Positions 1-8,351 are shown, numbered from the stretch's first letter. The stretch is DNA of 13,265 nucleotides from Tenericutes bacterium 4572_104 (GCA_002084435.1 NBLG01000017.1:1-13265), one strand, 5' to 3'. Notes: generated from the sequence alone by a model not told the origin. Made by a program: numbers and translations.

Positions 1-990
1 AATATAAATATAATATGTTCCTTCAAGTACAGTAATTTGACCTAATTCATCTGGTGTTATTACATTATCTTCTGAATCATAGATAGTCATTGTAAAATTA
101 TCTAGTTGTTCAGAAGTAATTTGGTAAGTTCCTTCACCAAGGTACAATTGAACCCAACCATTTTCAAATTCTGTGACAGGATAAACAATTGCTTCATCAG
201 CGTTATAAACGCGTCTAGCTAATTCTTTATTATCAACAGCCACCATTTGGTAAGGTGCTTCAAAAACATCTGGTACACTAATTACTGTATGGTTTGTAAG
301 TGATAAAGTAACATAAGTTTCATCTTCAAATGTAATAGTATAATCAGTTAAAGTAATTTGTAAATCAATTTTTGAATTCTCTGAAGTAAATGTTACTACA
401 ACATGAGCTATAGCATCATCAAATGAAGATAAGTCGCCTCCAAATAATGCTAACTGATTTACAAAATCAGATAATTCATCAAGATTAATTGCTTGATTTA
501 AATAAACATCTAATTCGTAAGTATGATCACCTGTTTTATTTTCATTATCAACATCTTCGTAACTGAAGTTTTCATTAAAAATATTAACAGAAGTGTTTCC
601 ATCAAATCTTTCTTCAGCTGTTGGTATTGAAGGTGTTACAACATCACCGTTAATAACATATTCAACATAAAGATCACTTGCATCTTCATAAACACTAGTT
701 TTTGATTCATCGTTTAGTGTTTGTTCAACATATAGAAATGGTGAATCCATATCCATCATAACGTAAACTCTTGAATTTATACCTTCTAACCCTTCAACTG
801 TTGTATCAGAAATTGTTAAATCAGTTTCTGTTAAAACTGTAAAAGTTGTAGCTTCGCTATAAATTTGTGAATATTCTTGGTATTCAGTGTAAAATCCTTG
901 TACTGCCATAATTGTCGATAATAAATCACAACTAGCTAGTACAATAAACAGTGATAAAATCATTGTTAATGTAATTAATTTCTTTTTCAT
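1..990 (-). CDS. Acidic surface lipoprotein of unknown function (C-terminus outside window)
   Basis: An open frame of 330 codons runs from an ATG at 988-990 off the left edge without a stop, so the C-terminus is missing. The start MKKKLITLTMILSLFIVLASC is a lipoprotein signal peptide: three lysines, a hydrophobic stretch and the lipobox L-A-S-C, with Cys21 as the lipidated residue and the only cysteine seen. The mature part should therefore sit on the outer face of the membrane. It is rich in Asp, Glu, Thr, Val and Tyr, with alternating hydrophobic/polar segments that suggest beta-sheet; the region around residues 45-240 resembles LolA/LppX-like lipid-binding lipoproteins only in general style, which is inference. 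The ribosome site AGGGAGAG lies about 8 bases upstream of the ATG. The gene has its own promoter and shows no functional link to copA upstream. Function not recognised. Confidence 0.85.
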   Translation of the reverse strand, partial: MKKKLITLTMILSLFIVLASCDLLSTIMAVQGFYTEYQEYSQIYSEATTFTVLTETDLTISDTTVEGLEGINSRVYVMMDMDSPFLYVEQTLNDESKTSVYEDASDLYVEYVINGDVVTPSIPTAEERFDGNTSVNIFNENFSYEDVDNENKTGDHTYELDVYLNQAINLDELSDFVNQLALFGGDLSSFDDAIAHVVVTFTSENSKIDLQITLTDYTITFEDETYVTLSLTNHTVISVPDVFEAPYQMVAVDNKELARRVYNADEAIVYPVTEFENGWVQLYLGEGTYQITSEQLDNFTMTIYDSEDNVITPDELGQITVLEGTYYIYI

Positions 991-1029
991 AATAAACTCT
1001 CTCCCTATTTTTCATTATTTCATATTTAT

Positions 1030-1058
1030 ATTTTATCATATTTTAAATCTCGATACAA
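1030..1058 (-). promoter_or_regulatory. Extended -10 promoter of the lipoprotein gene
   Basis: Read on the minus strand, TTGTAT (1053-1058) is followed after exactly 17 bases by TAAAAT (1030-1035), preceded by TG one base away (TGATAAAAT), an extended -10. Transcription would begin near 1023, giving a leader of about 30 bases that contains the AGGGAGAG ribosome site. I saw no convincing hairpin terminator between the copA stop (1187) and this promoter, so read-through from copA is possible. Confidence 0.6.
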
Positions 1059-1186
1059 ATAAGTCGTTGTTTTTGTATAAATATTTATAGTATTAATACA
1101 ATCATTTATTTTTCTTTAATATATATACGGATAATTAATCGTTTTTATTTGGATAAATATTAGATAGAACGCATTTTTCTAACAGT

Positions 1187-3376
1187 TTATTTTTTATTTA
1201 TCGCATATTTAAATTTAAACCGTTTCAATCTCAATGCATTTAAAACCACCATAATACTGCTAAAGGCCATAGCGGCTCCTGCAAGAGTCATCGATAGATG
1301 TCCTGTAGCTGCTAGAGGTATAGCTATTAAATTATAGCTAAAAGCCCATAAAAAGTTTTGATATATATTTTTAAGAGTTGCCTTTGACAGGTCAATAGAC
1401 TCAATCACTAATCGCAAATCATTGCTTAATAAGGTTAGATCACTTGATTCAATAGCTATATCAGTTCCCATTCCCATAGCTATTCCAATATCAGCTTGTT
1501 TTAAAGCAGGAGCATCATTTATTCCATCGCCAACAAAAGCAACTATCTTACCTTTATTTTGAATCTCTTGAACAATCTCTGCCTTTTCTTTTGGCAAAAC
1601 TTCGCAACAAACATGATCAAAACCAACTATTTTAGCTACTTCTTTAGCCACTCCTAAATTGTCTCCTGTAATAAGATAGGTTTCTATATTTCTGTTTTTT
1701 AATTCTTTAATTGTTTGAATAGCGGTTTCTTTTACTTTGTCACGTAATGCATACATTCCTGTAACTTCACAATCTACAATTATAAAATTAATAGTTTTTG
1801 ATTCTTTCAATAAGCGATTATAAACATCTTGGAATTTTGTAATATCAATCTCAAAATCATCAATGATTTTAGCTGATCCTATTAAGACTTTTTTTCCCAA
1901 AATTTGAGCTCTTAATCCTTTTCCCTTCATCACCTTAAAATTAGCAATATCTAAGTTTTTCGCTCCATGTTCTTTTGCGTATTTATAAGCAGCTATACTT
2001 ATTGGATGATTTGATTCCTTTTCTAATGAATAAATATAATCTAAAAACTTATTATCCCCAATATAATCTGTGACTTCAAATTTTCCTTCTGTAATAGTTC
2101 CGGTTTTATCAAAAGCAACCGCATTTACTTTATTAGCTATCTCAAAAAATTCTCCTCCTCGGTATAAGATTTGATGTTTACTAGCTAAACCATTACCTAC
2201 TAGGATACTTGTCGGAGTAGCGAGTCCTAAAGCACAAGGACAAGATATAACCATTATTGCGATTGTCGTAGTAAATGAATATGTAAAAGTATCTTTTAAT
2301 AAAAAGAAATGTATAACTAGATTAATTATGGCCACTGCCACCACTAATGGTACAAAAATACTAGCTACAATATCTGCGGTTCTTTGAATCGGTATTTTTC
2401 TTGCGCTAGCCTCTTCAACTGATGCAATAATTTGATTTAATAAAGAATCTTCTCCAAGGTTAGTAGCTTCAATAACTATTCTTTCTTGTAAGTTAATAGT
2501 TCCACCAACTGCAAAATCATTTTCTTTTTTATAAACAGGAATTGATTCTCCAGTAATCATTGATTCATCAATATGTGTGCTTCCTGAAATAATCTTTCCA
2601 TCTACAGGAATTTTTTCATTGGCTAAAACAATAACTTTATCTAAAACATGAACGCTGTTTATATCAATCATTTCTTCGATTCCATCGCGTATTACTCTAG
2701 CTTGTTTTGCGCCTAAATTAATTAAATCAACTAAGGCATCTTCTGTTTTCTCTTTAATAATATGTTCGATATAATTCCCAATAATAACCATTGTAATAAT
2801 TAAAGAACTAACTTCAAAATAATATATAGTATTCATTAAAGGATTGAGAAATAACTTAACATATAAGAGATATAAACTATATAGATAAGCCGAAGTTGTG
2901 CCCAAAACAACTAATATATCCATACCTAAAACTTTCTGTTTAATACTTGTATAAGCTCCTTTATAGAAACGTCTACCAATTATAAACTGGATTATGCCAG
3001 CTAAAATCATTTGAAAAATGCCGTTTTTAAATAACTCAGGAATTAATATTTTTGATGTAGGACTTATATGTGAGAACATTGCCAGCAATAATGGTATGCT
3101 TAAAATTATTGAACTTATAAGTTCAAATCTCATTTTAATCTTTATTCTTTTTTTATTATCTAAGTCATCTTTTATAATAGGTTGATAACCTAAACTCTTT
3201 ATTATTCTCGCAATTTTATCTAATGTATATATAGTTTCATCATAAGTTATAATAACTTTATTAGCGCTAACTATCGCTTTAACTTTGATTTGATTCATAG
3301 CTTCAAATGTTCTTTCAATAGTTTTAGCACACATAGCACAAGTCATTCCTTCAACCCGTAATGTTTTTTTAACCAT
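1187..3376 (-). CDS. copA: Copper-translocating P1B-type ATPase (CopA-like)
   Basis: A membrane pump using ATP to export Cu+ from the cytoplasm. The 729-residue protein is complete and in order: an N-terminal HMA metal-binding domain with GMTCAMC (Cys13, Cys16); transmembrane segments from about residue 85; actuator loop TGES (275-278); the intramembrane metal site CPC (379-381); the phosphorylated Asp423 in DKTGT; the P1B-specific HP motif in SNHP (457-458); and the hinge GDGIND (616-621). The last two membrane helices carry YN (681-682) and MxxSS (703-707), the ligand signature of the Cu+ (P1B-1) subgroup. Only one HMA domain is present, as in many Gram-positive CopA proteins. The ATG is preceded by GGAGG with good spacing. 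The gene looks monocistronic: a terminator and its own promoter lie upstream. No copZ chaperone, csoR, copY or cueR gene is in the window, so its regulator is elsewhere. Confidence 0.95.
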   Translation of the reverse strand: MVKKTLRVEGMTCAMCAKTIERTFEAMNQIKVKAIVSANKVIITYDETIYTLDKIARIIKSLGYQPIIKDDLDNKKRIKIKMRFELISSIILSIPLLLAMFSHISPTSKILIPELFKNGIFQMILAGIIQFIIGRRFYKGAYTSIKQKVLGMDILVVLGTTSAYLYSLYLLYVKLFLNPLMNTIYYFEVSSLIITMVIIGNYIEHIIKEKTEDALVDLINLGAKQARVIRDGIEEMIDINSVHVLDKVIVLANEKIPVDGKIISGSTHIDESMITGESIPVYKKENDFAVGGTINLQERIVIEATNLGEDSLLNQIIASVEEASARKIPIQRTADIVASIFVPLVVAVAIINLVIHFFLLKDTFTYSFTTTIAIMVISCPCALGLATPTSILVGNGLASKHQILYRGGEFFEIANKVNAVAFDKTGTITEGKFEVTDYIGDNKFLDYIYSLEKESNHPISIAAYKYAKEHGAKNLDIANFKVMKGKGLRAQILGKKVLIGSAKIIDDFEIDITKFQDVYNRLLKESKTINFIIVDCEVTGMYALRDKVKETAIQTIKELKNRNIETYLITGDNLGVAKEVAKIVGFDHVCCEVLPKEKAEIVQEIQNKGKIVAFVGDGINDAPALKQADIGIAMGMGTDIAIESSDLTLLSNDLRLVIESIDLSKATLKNIYQNFLWAFSYNLIAIPLAATGHLSMTLAGAAMAFSSIMVVLNALRLKRFKFKYAINKK

Positions 3377-3404
3377 GAATTTCCTCCATCCCTAAGCTAA
3401 AACA

Positions 3405-3413
3405 ATTATAACA
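3405..3413 (-). promoter_or_regulatory. Extended -10 promoter of copA
   Basis: On the minus strand TGTTATAAT gives a perfect TATAAT with the extended TGN element. No good -35 stands 16-18 bases upstream, which fits either an extended -10 promoter or one needing an activator. A perfect 8-base palindrome CAAGCTTG (3429-3436) lies just upstream and could bind a regulator, but it matches no CopY box (TACANNTGTA) and no CsoR site that I can recognise. Leader length is about 20 bases. Confidence 0.5.
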
Positions 3414-3446
3414 TATGGATTAAGTACAAGCTTGGTTATTGCTTAT

Positions 3447-3480
3447 AAAAAAACGATGCTTTTTAATAAACATCGTTTTT
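3447..3480 (-). terminator. Rho-independent terminator of the proline operon
   Basis: Inverted arms AAAAACGATG (3449-3458) and CATCGTTTTT (3471-3480) pair over 10 bp around a 12-base loop. On the minus strand the right arm continues into a run of seven T. It lies 6 bases past the rocA stop and separates this operon from copA. Confidence 0.85.
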
Positions 3481-3485
3481 ATTTT

Positions 3486-5042
3486 CTAGAATGCTTCTGT
3501 AATAGATTTTCCTTGCATATGTAAAATCAAATAATCTGGGCCTCCTGCTTTAGAATCAGTACCACTCATATTAAATCCTCCAAATGGTTGATAACCAACA
3601 ATTGCGCCTGTACATTTTCTATTGCAATATAAATTACCAACATGGAAATCTTCTCTAGCCATTTCTATATGTGTTCTATTATTTGATATAACAGAACCAG
3701 TTAATCCGTATTCAGTATTATTTACAACTTCAATGCCTTCTTCAAATGATTTAACCTTAGTTACAGCTAAAACTGGGCCAAATATTTCTTCATGCATAAT
3801 TCTAGCGTCATATGGTAAGTCAATGAACACTGTAGGTTCTATAAAGTATCCTACTTCATCAGTGCTACCGCCACCTACAAGTAGTTTACCTTCTTTTTTA
3901 CCGACTTCTATATAATCAGTTATTTTTTCAAATGCTAAATGGTCATTTACTGGCCCCATTTTATTATTAAAGTTTTCTACATTTCCTAAAGTTATCTTTA
4001 ATGTCTTTTCTTTGATAAGTTTTACTACTTCATCGTAGACATCTTCATGAATTATAGCTCTTGAACAAGCAGAACATTTTTGTCCAGAGAAACCGAATGC
4101 AGATACTACAATTGATTCAGCTGCTAATTCAAGATCGCAATCATTATCAACTAATATAGCATCTTTTCCACCCATTTCAGCTATAACACGTTTTAACCAA
4201 ATTTGACCTTTTTGAATTTTAGCTGCGTTTTCATAAATCTGAGAACCTACTGCTTTAGAACCAGTGAATGAAATAAAACGAATTTTAGGATGTTTAACAA
4301 TATAATCTCCAACAATTGATCCCTTTCCAGGAACATAGTTAATTACTCCTGCAGGAAGTCCTGCCTCTTCCATTATTTCAACAAATTTATAGGCTATTAA
4401 AAGTGTAGTTGAAGCCGGTTTTAACAGAACTGTATTTCCAGATACAACTGCGGCACTTGTCATACCTGAAAGAATAGCAAGTGGGAAGTTCCAAGGTGTA
4501 ATAATCGCTCCAACTCCAAGAGGTATATATTTGTATTCATTGCGTTCTATATCTCTTCTACTTAGAACAACATCGTCTATTCTTGATAGTGTTAACATCT
4601 GCCTTCCATAGTACTCTAAAAAGTCAATAGCTTCAGCTACATCTGCATCAGCTTCAACCCAAGGTTTACCAGCTTCAAGAGTTTCTAAAGCTGATAATTC
4701 AAATTTTCTTCTTTTCATAATATTCGCAGCTTTAAATAAAACATCACTTCTAACTTTTGGATCAACTTTTTTCCAGTATTCAAATGTTTGTAAAGCAGAT
4801 TCCATAGCCAAATCCGCTTCTTTTATGGACGCTTGAGAAATCGAACCTAAAACTTCTTTGTGATTTGATGGATTTAAAGAATCAATTTTATTTTCAGTAA
4901 ATACTCGTTCTCCATTAATAATTAAAGGATACTCATCTCCGATATACTTACGAACTGTCTTTAATCCCTCCTCATACTTTCTTAAATTCTCTTGGTTTGA
5001 AAAATCCGTTAGTGGTTCTGCACGAAAATCATAAATAGCCAT
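3486..5042 (-). CDS. rocA: 1-pyrroline-5-carboxylate dehydrogenase (L-glutamate gamma-semialdehyde dehydrogenase)
   Basis: Oxidises L-glutamate 5-semialdehyde (in equilibrium with P5C) to L-glutamate with NAD+, the second step of proline breakdown. The 518 residues match the length of Bacillus RocA and the aldehyde dehydrogenase fold: cofactor site [10 protein letters not shown] (181-190) with Lys208 in [14 protein letters not shown] (259-266); the general-base Glu289 in AEMGGKD; the catalytic Cys323 in SGQKCSAC; and the late motif HEEIFGPV. The N-terminal extension and the [10 protein letters not shown] context are typical of P5CDH rather than of generic aldehyde dehydrogenases. The start has a strong ribosome site (AAAGGAAG). 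It is the last gene of the operon, 16 bp after the DAO-family oxidoreductase and just before a terminator. This placement is the main evidence that the redox complex upstream produces P5C. It ends in TAG. Confidence 0.93.
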   Translation of the reverse strand: MAIYDFRAEPLTDFSNQENLRKYEEGLKTVRKYIGDEYPLIINGERVFTENKIDSLNPSNHKEVLGSISQASIKEADLAMESALQTFEYWKKVDPKVRSDVLFKAANIMKRRKFELSALETLEAGKPWVEADADVAEAIDFLEYYGRQMLTLSRIDDVVLSRRDIERNEYKYIPLGVGAIITPWNFPLAILSGMTSAAVVSGNTVLLKPASTTLLIAYKFVEIMEEAGLPAGVINYVPGKGSIVGDYIVKHPKIRFISFTGSKAVGSQIYENAAKIQKGQIWLKRVIAEMGGKDAILVDNDCDLELAAESIVVSAFGFSGQKCSACSRAIIHEDVYDEVVKLIKEKTLKITLGNVENFNNKMGPVNDHLAFEKITDYIEVGKKEGKLLVGGGSTDEVGYFIEPTVFIDLPYDARIMHEEIFGPVLAVTKVKSFEEGIEVVNNTEYGLTGSVISNNRTHIEMAREDFHVGNLYCNRKCTGAIVGYQPFGGFNMSGTDSKAGGPDYLILHMQGKSITEAF

Positions 5043-5058
5043 ATCATTACTTCCTTTC

Positions 5059-6207
5059 TTATACTACTGACCTTTCAAAGTCAGTTACTTTATTTTCTTT
5101 AAATCTATTAATATGCAGTTCTTTTGCATAATCTTCTACTTCTAATCCTAAAATCATTTGACTTAATAATTCTCCTGTAATAGGCGCGAACATAAATCCG
5201 TGTCCAGAGTATCCACAGGCAATATAAAACCCTTCTAAATCATCAGTATTTGATATAATTGGTTGATGATCCGGACTTACATTATAAGAACCAGCCCAAG
5301 TTCTGATAACTCTTAGTTTAGCAACTTCGGGTAATATTTCAGTTACTGTTTTACTCATTTCATCTAAAAACTCCCAAGAAGATGAAATATCGTGATTATG
5401 CAATGCATCCGGGTTAGTTCTTCCCATTAAAAAACTACCATGAGGAACTTGTTGGCAATAGATGTTTTTGGAAAAACTCATAACCATTGGACCTTGCATT
5501 TCTTTTGTTGGTTCAGTTACCAAAATTTCATGTTTTTCTGAATATACTGGTATATCAATACCTGCCATTTGGCCTATTTCATAGGCATATCCACCAGCTG
5601 CGTTTAATATCTTATCAGTGATGATTTCTCTTTTATTGGTTATTACTTTTTGAATTTTATTATTCTGAGTTTCGATATCTAAAACTTCTTCAAAAAAAGA
5701 AAATTCTACTCCTAAACGCTTAGCTGCTTTAAAATAAGCTTCACTCATTAAAAATGGGTTTACATGGCCATCAGTCTTACAATAGGTTGCGCTTATAAAT
5801 GATTTAGGATTTAGATGAGGTACTATTTTCAAAGCTTCATCTACTGTGAGTTTTACTGAAGGGATTCCTAAAGAATTTTGAAGAATTACGTTTTCTTTGA
5901 ATGTCTCATCTTCTTCTTCATCTGTAGCTAAAATCAAATATCCCTTCTGTTTAAACTCAATATCTTTTTCATATCCTAATTCTTCTTCGGCTTTGGCGAA
6001 AAATTCAATTGATTTTTTAGCTAAAATACAGTTTAATTTAGTTCCCCATTGTTGCCTAACACCAGCCCCACATCTTCCGGTGGCACCGCTGTTTAAAAAA
6101 CTTTTATCAATTACTAAGATATCTTTTAAACCCTTTTTTGCTAAATAATAAGCAGTGCTAAGTCCACTTATTCCAGCTCCTATAATCACAATGCTTTTTT
6201 TATTCAT
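5059..6207 (-). CDS. DAO-family FAD oxidoreductase, probable catalytic subunit of proline dehydrogenase-type complex
   Basis: A soluble flavoprotein of the D-amino-acid oxidase / sarcosine oxidase beta family (relatives: HcnC, SoxB, and the catalytic beta subunit of archaeal dye-linked L-proline dehydrogenase), expected to oxidise a secondary amine to an imine. Visible features: the N-terminal dinucleotide motif GAGISG (10-15), a flavin-contact loop [16 protein letters not shown] (40-55) very like the HcnC/PDH-beta type, and the C-terminal [15 protein letters not shown] typical of the family. The 382 residues (about 43 kDa) fit PDH beta. A 10-codon longer frame starting at 6237 exists, but the ATG at 6205-6207 sits directly before the FAD motif, has an AGGTG ribosome site, and overlaps the upstream stop by 8 bases (ATGAATAA), so I chose it. 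With rocA next, L-proline is the likely substrate; hydroxyproline, sarcosine or opines are alternatives. Confidence 0.85.
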   Translation of the reverse strand: MNKKSIVIIGAGISGLSTAYYLAKKGLKDILVIDKSFLNSGATGRCGAGVRQQWGTKLNCILAKKSIEFFAKAEEELGYEKDIEFKQKGYLILATDEEEDETFKENVILQNSLGIPSVKLTVDEALKIVPHLNPKSFISATYCKTDGHVNPFLMSEAYFKAAKRLGVEFSFFEEVLDIETQNNKIQKVITNKREIITDKILNAAGGYAYEIGQMAGIDIPVYSEKHEILVTEPTKEMQGPMVMSFSKNIYCQQVPHGSFLMGRTNPDALHNHDISSSWEFLDEMSKTVTEILPEVAKLRVIRTWAGSYNVSPDHQPIISNTDDLEGFYIACGYSGHGFMFAPITGELLSQMILGLEVEDYAKELHINRFKENKVTDFERSVV

Positions 6208-6475
6208 CCGAAGCACCTGCAATATCAGATAAAACAACTCCTGTAACCAAAGGTCTTGTTTTATGTGTTTTTATTTCTTCTACTGGTTTATTTAAATATC
6301 TAGCAATTTCTCTTTGAATGATGATTGAACATGTCTGTCCTTGACAAGGACCCATACCCACTCTTAGAATTCTTTTTATTTCTTCAAATGTTGTATATCC
6401 TTCTTTTAAACATTTACGAACGTCAGCTAGTGTAACATCTTCACAGCGACAAACTATTATATCAGATTCGCTCAT
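6200..6475 (-). CDS. BFD-like [2Fe-2S] protein, redox subunit of the dehydrogenase complex
   Basis: A 91-residue electron-transfer protein with the bacterioferritin-associated ferredoxin (BFD-like) fold. The cluster ligands are Cys9 and Cys11 (VCRCEDV) with Cys44 and Cys49 (GPCQGQTC), plus a non-ligand Cys22. The tail TRPLVTG resembles the segment that ends the HcnB and sarcosine oxidase alpha chains, where this domain is fused to the FAD domain. Here it is a separate gene, comparable in size to the small subunit of four-subunit archaeal proline dehydrogenases. It starts at an ATGA junction with the ferredoxin gene upstream and overlaps the oxidoreductase gene downstream by 8 bases, so equal, coupled translation is expected. 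Assignment to the complex rests on context and family. Confidence 0.87.
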   Translation of the reverse strand: MSESDIIVCRCEDVTLADVRKCLKEGYTTFEEIKRILRVGMGPCQGQTCSIIIQREIARYLNKPVEEIKTHKTRPLVTGVVLSDIAGASDE

Positions 6476-6945
6476 TTTGGACTCCTTATTGTAATAAAGT
6501 CATAAAGATATTTTTTAGGTACAGATACATGTATTACAGCTGTTCTATCTGTGCTTTTATTTTTGATAACATTTAAAATAGTTGCGTCACAAAGCACTTC
6601 TCCTTTTCGGTTAATTCCTTGCCATATATCACCTTTTTTTGGTAGTGGTAGTAACTCATAAGGTATTTTATAATAAGCTAAATCATCTTTAACATTAGCC
6701 ACCATTATCGCAAGTCCTGGACAAGAGTAAACACAAACTCCACAACCTGTACATTTATCAAAATCAATTACAGGGCGTTTGTTTATATCTCTTCCTATAG
6801 TAATAGCGTCAAATGGACAGCTTGTTTCACAAGGATTACAAGGTATTTCTTGGTAGCACTCAATAATTGCTTTCGGTTTAATTAAGTCGGTTGGAAACTT
6901 TTCTTTAACCTGATCTTTTGTTGGATATCCCTTAACTTCTAACAA
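6472..6945 (-). CDS. Two-[4Fe-4S] ferredoxin subunit of the dehydrogenase complex (TTG start)
   Basis: A 157-residue electron carrier. Cluster I ligands are Cys30, Cys36, Cys39 and Cys43 (CYQEIPCNPCETSCP), with a CX5C opening instead of the classic CX2C. Cluster II is a regular CTGCGVCVYSCPG (Cys65, 68, 71, 75). About 80 residues follow the clusters, with no further cysteine except one near residue 118. Ferredoxin-like subunits of this size occur in operons of HcnABC/proline dehydrogenase-type flavoproteins. The start is TTG at 6945, preceded by GAAGGA and overlapping the end of the FAD gene by 7 bases; no ATG lies before the clusters, so TTG is needed. It is the one gene in the window ending in TGA (within ATGA), which argues for the standard code. 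Confidence 0.88.
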   Translation of the reverse strand: MLEVKGYPTKDQVKEKFPTDLIKPKAIIECYQEIPCNPCETSCPFDAITIGRDINKRPVIDFDKCTGCGVCVYSCPGLAIMVANVKDDLAYYKIPYELLPLPKKGDIWQGINRKGEVLCDATILNVIKNKSTDRTAVIHVSVPKKYLYDFITIRSPK

Positions 6946-8027
6946 TTTCCTTCACCAACCTTTTTTAAACCAAGGCGTATTTTCTTTCCAAATGGTCCTT
7001 GTCTTAAATTATTTAATTGTTCAAAATATTTTTCTTTTAACTCTTCAAAATCTTTATGTGGTTTATTCAAAGCTTTTGAAGCCATAAGTCCAGCAATCTT
7101 ACCTTCTATCATCGCACTAGATGCTTCTTCAATTCCTGTAACATCTCCGCACGCAAAAACATAAGACATTGAAGTTTCATAGTCTTCGTTCTTTTTAGGT
7201 ACTAAACCACCTAGTTCACTTATATAAACCATATCTATATTAGCCATGGATAATAACTGATGTAATGGAGTTAGGCCTACAGATATACATAATGCATCGC
7301 AATTAATTTTAGTTTCAGTTCCTGGTATTTCTTTCCAAGAATCATCTAGTTTAATTGTTTCTATTGATTCCAATCTTTTCTTTCCATTCGCTCTTTTTAC
7401 AGTTGTCCTAGTCAGAATAGGCACTCCTAAACGAACTAGTTTAGCAGCGTGAACTAAATAGCCTCCTATATGACTAGATGCCTCTAACACGGCCTTTACC
7501 TTAACACCAGCTTGGATTAATTGATAGCTGACAATAAGTCCAATATTACCACTACCAACCATAACTACTTCTTTAGCTGGCATTATTCCATATTGATTCA
7601 TTAAAGTTTGAACCGCTCCAGCGCCGTAAATCCCTGGTAAATCATTGTTTTCAAATGCTAGAAATTTCTCTGAAGCACCTGTAGCGATTATTATTGAATT
7701 TGCTTTATATTTTAAATATTGATTTTCTTTATATACAGTTATCATATAATCAGGGTACATTCCGACAACTGTAGCGTCAGTTAATATTTCTAATCTATTT
7801 TTATATTCTTCTAAATCTTCAATGAGAATTTTAGCTATATCAATTCCCCTTGTTTTAGCATACTCACTTTTTGAGCCAAAAAACTTATGAGTTTGTTTAA
7901 CTAATTGCCCTCCTAAAACATGAGCTCTCTCAATTATAGTAACATTTAGACCAGCTTCTAATGCAATTTTAGCCGCAGAGAGACCAGCTGGCCCGGCCCC
8001 AACAATTACTAAATCCCGTTTAATCAT
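6939..8027 (-). CDS. HcnB / proline dehydrogenase alpha-type FAD-dependent pyridine nucleotide-disulfide family subunit
   Basis: A 362-residue flavoprotein with two dinucleotide folds: FAD motif GAGPAG (10-15) with IIERAHVLGGQ following, an ATG-type segment IIIATGASEK (112-121), the second Rossmann motif VGSGNIG (157-163), and the FAD-closing FACGDVTG (291-298). No redox-active CxxC disulfide is visible, so it is not a thioredoxin reductase. This is the central part of the HcnB/SoxA/PDH alpha chain; the [2Fe-2S] domain usually fused in front and the BFD domain usually fused behind are separate genes here. It may pass electrons from the DAO subunit through the Fe-S proteins or reduce a nucleotide; which one cannot be read from sequence. 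It starts with ATG inside the end of the [2Fe-2S] gene (8-base overlap, ATGATTAA) and ends in TAG. Confidence 0.88.
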   Translation of the reverse strand: MIKRDLVIVGAGPAGLSAAKIALEAGLNVTIIERAHVLGGQLVKQTHKFFGSKSEYAKTRGIDIAKILIEDLEEYKNRLEILTDATVVGMYPDYMITVYKENQYLKYKANSIIIATGASEKFLAFENNDLPGIYGAGAVQTLMNQYGIMPAKEVVMVGSGNIGLIVSYQLIQAGVKVKAVLEASSHIGGYLVHAAKLVRLGVPILTRTTVKRANGKKRLESIETIKLDDSWKEIPGTETKINCDALCISVGLTPLHQLLSMANIDMVYISELGGLVPKKNEDYETSMSYVFACGDVTGIEEASSAMIEGKIAGLMASKALNKPHKDFEELKEKYFEQLNNLRQGPFGKKIRLGLKKVGEGNC

Positions 8028-8328
8028 CTATCCATACCTCATCAACTTCTGATTCTACAATCATTCCTTCAACTAAACGAGTTAAACAAGTCTTAACATT
8101 AGGAGTTCCATCAACTGTCATATTACAAGAACCACAATTTCCAATTGCACAATAAAAACCTCTTGGACGTTTTAGTTTAATACTGTTAGAAAAATGCATT
8201 ATACCATTATCATGAAGGGCAGCGGCTATTGTATCACCTTCATATCCAACTAAATCTTTACCGTTAAATGTAAAATGAATTTCTTTCTTTTTTTCAAAAG
8301 ATAAAATCGGATGTTCTTTAATTCTCAT
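8020..8328 (-). CDS. Small [2Fe-2S] ferredoxin-domain subunit (HcnA / sarcosine oxidase alpha N-terminal type)
   Basis: First gene of the operon. The 102-residue protein carries plant-type [2Fe-2S] ligands Cys60, Cys65, Cys68 and Cys81 (FYCAIGNCGSC...TC) in the arrangement of HcnA and of the N-terminal Fer2_4 domain of sarcosine oxidase alpha. The opening RIKEHPIL and the middle YEGDTIAAAL are typical. A longer reading from a TTG at 8346 is possible, but it has no ribosome site, whereas the ATG at 8326-8328 has GGTGA 5 bases upstream and gives the normal family N-terminus. It overlaps the FAD subunit by 8 bases. Role: electron transfer within the dehydrogenase complex, by family and context. 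Confidence 0.88.
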   Translation of the reverse strand: MRIKEHPILSFEKKKEIHFTFNGKDLVGYEGDTIAAALHDNGIMHFSNSIKLKRPRGFYCAIGNCGSCNMTVDGTPNVKTCLTRLVEGMIVESEVDEVWIDD

Positions 8329-8351
8329 TATTTCACCACTTTCCAAATATT

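Noticed and set aside
3427..3436. Possible CopY-like operator (TACA followed by the palindrome CAAGCTTG) upstream of copA
   Set aside because: It does not fit TACANNTGTA, and no CopY or CsoR gene is present in the window; an AAGCTT palindrome is easily due to chance.
5897..6148. Plus-strand open frame rich in serine, opposite the DAO-family gene
   Set aside because: Lies wholly antisense to a well-supported gene, has low-complexity content and no ribosome site. The plus-strand frames at 3622, 11850 and 12139 and the minus-strand frame at 10831 are rejected for the same reason.
6208..6237. Ten-codon N-terminal extension of the DAO-family oxidoreductase
   Set aside because: It lies inside the end of the BFD gene, adds residues ahead of the normal FAD-binding start, and the internal ATG has its own ribosome site and an 8-base overlap like the other junctions.
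8329..8346. TTG start six codons upstream for the first [2Fe-2S] gene
   Set aside because: No ribosome site upstream, and the segment contains the GGTGA site that serves the ATG at 8326-8328.
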